Shown here one piece after another: positions 63,444-64,000 of a stretch of 64,000 nt of DNA. This DNA comes from Ruegeria sp. Alg231-54. GTDB lineage: Bacteria; Pseudomonadota; Alphaproteobacteria; Rhodobacterales; Rhodobacteraceae. The translations under genes were made by a program, and so were the position numbers. Positions within the stretch are counted from its first letter, which is position 1; the number at the start of each line of letters is the position of its first letter. The stretch covers positions 22,082 to 86,081 of the forward strand of contig NZ_FREZ01000024.1 in the NCBI RefSeq assembly GCF_900143525.1. Reading direction: 5' to 3'. The notes beneath the pieces are model-generated. The model had not been told where the DNA came from. It did not search any database and worked only from the letters and a program-made list of their open reading frames with translations.

Positions 63444-64000
63444 GGCCTCATGGAAGCATTGTCGCGCTGATCATGCAACCTGCGATAGCGGTGCGCGGGG
63501 CGCTGACGGGAGCGAGCTTGCCGCATAGGCGTTCGCGTTCTTACAGTTTGGCGCCTTTACCCATCTGAAACTCCGTTGTGATGTTCTGGGCAAATCCCGC
63601 GACTTCAGCTCGTGACCGCGTGCTAGTCGGACGCCGGCACGCTGGCCTCCGACCCGAACCAATCACGTCCTTTCTCCCTTCGGCCCGGGTAGCGGTGAAT
63701 CTGTCTCATCCGAGCCAGCTTTAACCGCGGCCACAAGTCGCCTGCCCATGGTTGTTTCGGCCCTTCGGGTAACGCCCGTTCGCTTCGCCTTTTGCAATAG
63801 GTCTGGGAGATCCGCGCGAGGCGCGCGGCACGCATTGATTATTGGACAGGGCAGGGGATTGACGCGCTAAAGCGCGCTCACCCCGGCCCTGGCATTGTCC
63901 AATAGTGGGGCTGCTGTGACCGGCAGGCCGGTCCCATCATCCCGATCGCATTCAGTTTTATTGCATCGAACTCCGCTGTCTCTCGCCTTCGGCTCGAACG
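63444..64000. other. Intergenic, no gene recognised
   Basis: About 557 bp to the window edge. Frames are short or open only by high GC. It contains a long interrupted hairpin (63840-63904). A gene may start beyond the edge. Confidence 0.4.
63840..63904. repeat. 65-bp nested inverted repeat
   Basis: Outer arms TATTGGACA (63840-63848) and TGTCCAATA (63896-63904), inner near-complementary arms GGGCAGGGG and CCCCGGCCC, and a core GCGC-TAAA-GCGC hairpin. Could be a terminator, a recombination end or a structured origin element; no ORF explains it. Confidence 0.55.

Noticed and set aside
63623..63835. A 70-codon minus-strand frame in the right-hand gap
   Set aside because: Basic, low-information translation with no ribosome site; probably non-coding GC-rich DNA.

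Overview
The window looks like a piece of a plasmid, or plasmid-like replicon, from a marine alphaproteobacterium of the Rhodobacterales (Roseobacter group). The basis is the codon and GC style, a Rep_3 initiator next to a ParA/ParB partition pair with palindromic centromere sites, a relic of a repABC-type RepC, and alphaproteobacterial families such as DUF6880. This is inference from sequence; no database search was possible. No rRNA, tRNA or CRISPR array was seen.

Positions 1-44.6 kb are a very large copper-handling island. It holds an ABC transporter end and copA-copB-cupredoxin (1-3.9 kb). A 12-gene minus-strand operon (5.5-14.2 kb) carries an EF-hand Met/His-rich protein, microproteins, a TVP38 protein, a beta-propeller, a Cu+ P-type ATPase, a permease and an orphan Rieske protein. 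A two-component system follows (14.3-16.4 kb), then a run of CopA ATPase, CueR, CusB, CusA and CusF-like genes (17.7-27 kb). A multicopper oxidase with four c-type cytochromes, a DsbA-like protein and an L,D-transpeptidase lie at 27.4-33 kb. A second L,D-transpeptidase, Fic and IS6 debris lie at 33.6-35.4 kb. DUF2933, a lipoprotein and ScsB/DsbD-type genes precede ccmF-ccmG-ccmH-ccmI and an outer-membrane barrel (35.6-44 kb). Seven intact CueR-type promoters (TTGACC, a TCC/GGA-type dyad, 19-bp spacer) drive these units. The coherent picture is copper export and oxidation plus spare copies of periplasmic machinery that copper is known to damage: cytochrome c maturation, L,D-transpeptidases and thiol-redox proteins, and perhaps the Rieske centre.

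Positions 44.7-52.1 kb are the plasmid backbone: a repC relic, a tyrosine recombinase and a decayed second copy of it, a ParDE toxin-antitoxin pair, twin 24-bp palindromes (putative parS), parB, parA, a repeat-rich origin region and a Rep_3 initiator.

Positions 52.6-63.4 kb are an accessory region with the look of a defence island: DUF3010 and DUF6880 proteins; a four-gene operon (STAS-like/winged-helix protein, small protein, eight-cysteine protein, GHKL ATPase) under a strong promoter covered by a 20-bp palindrome; an HNH nuclease; a DprA-like protein overlapping a pseudo-HAD/phosphoribosyltransferase fusion; and a membrane-anchored coiled-coil protein with a GIY-YIG-like domain. The four-gene operon is the best candidate for an undescribed system.
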